Of a DNA stretch of 6,378 nt, positions 5,583-6,378 are shown one piece after another. Where the stretch lies: NCBI GenBank assembly GCA_017437925.1, contig JAFRWQ010000035.1, forward strand, positions 1 through 6,378. Reading direction: 5' to 3'. This DNA comes from Bacillota bacterium (GTDB lineage Bacteria; Bacillota_A; Clostridia; Peptostreptococcales; Anaerovoracaceae). Under the pieces are notes generated by a model. That model did not search any database and had not been told where the DNA came from. It worked only from the letters and a program-made list of their open reading frames with translations. The stretch's first letter is position 1, and each line of letters begins with the position of its first letter. The position numbers and the translations under genes are program-made.

Positions 5583-6378
5583 CTATTTTCCCTGCCAGAC
5601 AGTGACCTGCGGGAACGGGATCTCGATATCGTTCCTGTCCAGAGCCAGCTTGATCTCGCGGTTCAGTATCCTTCTTGCGTTGAAAATGTTGGATTCCTCC
5701 ACGTCGGCGACTACCTTGAGATCCACCGACGAATCCGAGAGGCTCTCGACTCCCAGGTAGCGGGGCTTCTTGGGGAAGACCTCGGGATACATGCTCGGCA
5801 GATTCTCGCAGAGCTCGTCCACCACCTTTTCGGCCTTGATCAGGTCAGCGCCGTAAGCTATGCCGAAGACGCAGATCGCAAGGGATGAGACCTCAGAGAG
5901 GTTGGTCAGCACCCTGATGTCGGAGTTGTTGATTATCCTTATGTTCCCGCCGGTGTCGGCAATACGGGTGGATACTATGCCGATGGAAGTGACCGTGCCT
6001 CTGAAGCCGTCCACGCTGATGATATCGCCCACGTAGAAGCGCTCCTCAAAGAGTATGAACAGTCCTGCGAAGATATCTTCTATCAGGGACTGGGCTCCGA
6101 AGCCTATGACCAGGGCCATGATCCCAAGGCCCGCTATGACGGTCAGTATGTCGGCACCCAAGATGTTGAGCCCGAATATCACTCCGAAGATCACTATGCA
6201 GTAGCGGACCAGGTTGGCCAGCAGGCCCTTGATGGTCTCCGCTCTGCGGCTCTTCAGGTGGATCAGCGAGAAGATGAACATTATGATCCGGTAGACCGCC
6301 CAGCATACCGCTATCATGAAGAGCAGGGCGACCAGCCTCATGAGGTCGAAGCTGCCTTCGGCAGTCCTGAGGGGGATA
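5583..6378 (-). CDS. MscS-family small-conductance mechanosensitive channel, N-terminus probably beyond right edge
   Basis: The reading frame runs open to the window edge. An ATG at 6341 would give 252 residues, but there is no good ribosome site before it and 12 further in-frame codons precede it, so the true start is probably outside. Counted from that ATG, membrane helices lie at about 1-27, 42-61 and 66-95. The third is the pore helix, rich in Gly and Ala (AGLGIMALVIGFGAQSLIED, 70-89). It leads into the beta domain with FYVGDIISVDGFRGTV (102-117), STRIAD (124-129), IINNSDI (136-142) and LTNLS. The alpha/beta C-terminal domain ends IPFPQVTVW (241-249), a typical MscS ending. These channels open when the membrane is stretched and let solutes out during osmotic downshock. 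The protein is of the short, three-helix type. It is followed after 19 bases by the M81 peptidase gene. Confidence 0.9.
   Translation of the reverse strand, partial: IPLRTAEGSFDLMRLVALLFMIAVCWAVYRIIMFIFSLIHLKSRRAETIKGLLANLVRYCIVIFGVIFGLNILGADILTVIAGLGIMALVIGFGAQSLIEDIFAGLFILFEERFYVGDIISVDGFRGTVTSIGIVSTRIADTGGNIRIINNSDIRVLTNLSEVSSLAICVFGIAYGADLIKAEKVVDELCENLPSMYPEVFPKKPRYLGVESLSDSSVDLKVVADVEESNIFNARRILNREIKLALDRNDIEIPFPQVTVWQGK

Noticed and set aside
4157..5605. Long plus-strand frames (279, 177 and 177 residues) opposite the M81 gene
   Set aside because: They lie antisense to a gene with every family motif intact, and they show biased composition without a recognisable domain. GC-rich codon bias explains them.
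1..6378. CRISPR array, transfer RNA, mobile element or riboswitch
   Set aside because: Reading both strands shows no repeated spacer pattern, no cloverleaf-like sequence, no transposase or terminal repeats, and no leader longer than about 50 bases that could hold a riboswitch.

Overview
This window looks like ordinary chromosome from a Gram-positive anaerobe of the Firmicutes, most likely Clostridia. The grounds are a DUF975-type membrane protein, a MurE-like ligase with the 'FICKG' and 'GTKGKS' wording common in Firmicutes, strong Shine-Dalgarno sites of the GGAGG type, and sigma-A-like promoters. The DNA is moderately GC-rich, yet it uses AGG/AGA for arginine and ATA for isoleucine often. 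The lineage is an inference; no marker gene here settles it. I see no tRNA, rRNA, CRISPR array, insertion sequence or phage gene.

Left part (1-1900, minus strand). A compact operon reads leftward from a good promoter at 1872-1900. It holds a small, very acidic cytoplasmic protein of unknown function (1293-1847), a six-helix DUF975-family membrane protein (352-1296), and the first 122 codons of a MurE-type Mur ligase (1-368), which is cut by the window edge just inside its ATP-binding loop. The first two genes overlap by 4 bases (ATGA) and the last two by 17 bases, so translational coupling is likely. This ties two uncharacterised proteins to peptidoglycan precursor synthesis.

Middle (1900-4096, plus strand). 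Divergent from that operon lies a HAD-superfamily phosphatase gene. Its promoter is a perfect TTGACA-17-TATAAT and sits so close to the ATG at 1978 that the mRNA is probably leaderless. It is followed by a 12-helix MFS transporter (2718-4013) with its own extended -10 promoter. A 7-bp inverted repeat covers that -10 box and start point. A strong intrinsic terminator (4045-4073) ends the transporter gene and probably also serves the convergent gene beyond it.

Right part (4097-6378, minus strand). A two-gene unit reads leftward. It consists of an MscS-family mechanosensitive channel, whose N-terminus probably lies beyond the right edge, and then, 19 bases downstream, a complete M81-family (MlrC-like) zinc metallopeptidase. 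The pairing of a channel with an M81 enzyme has no obvious explanation. The convergent MFS transporter could supply or export a substrate of the M81 enzyme, but nothing in the sequence shows this.

The most interesting points are the leaderless HAD gene, the operator-like repeat on the MFS promoter, and the acidic protein/DUF975/MurE operon. I do not see a clearly new multi-gene system.
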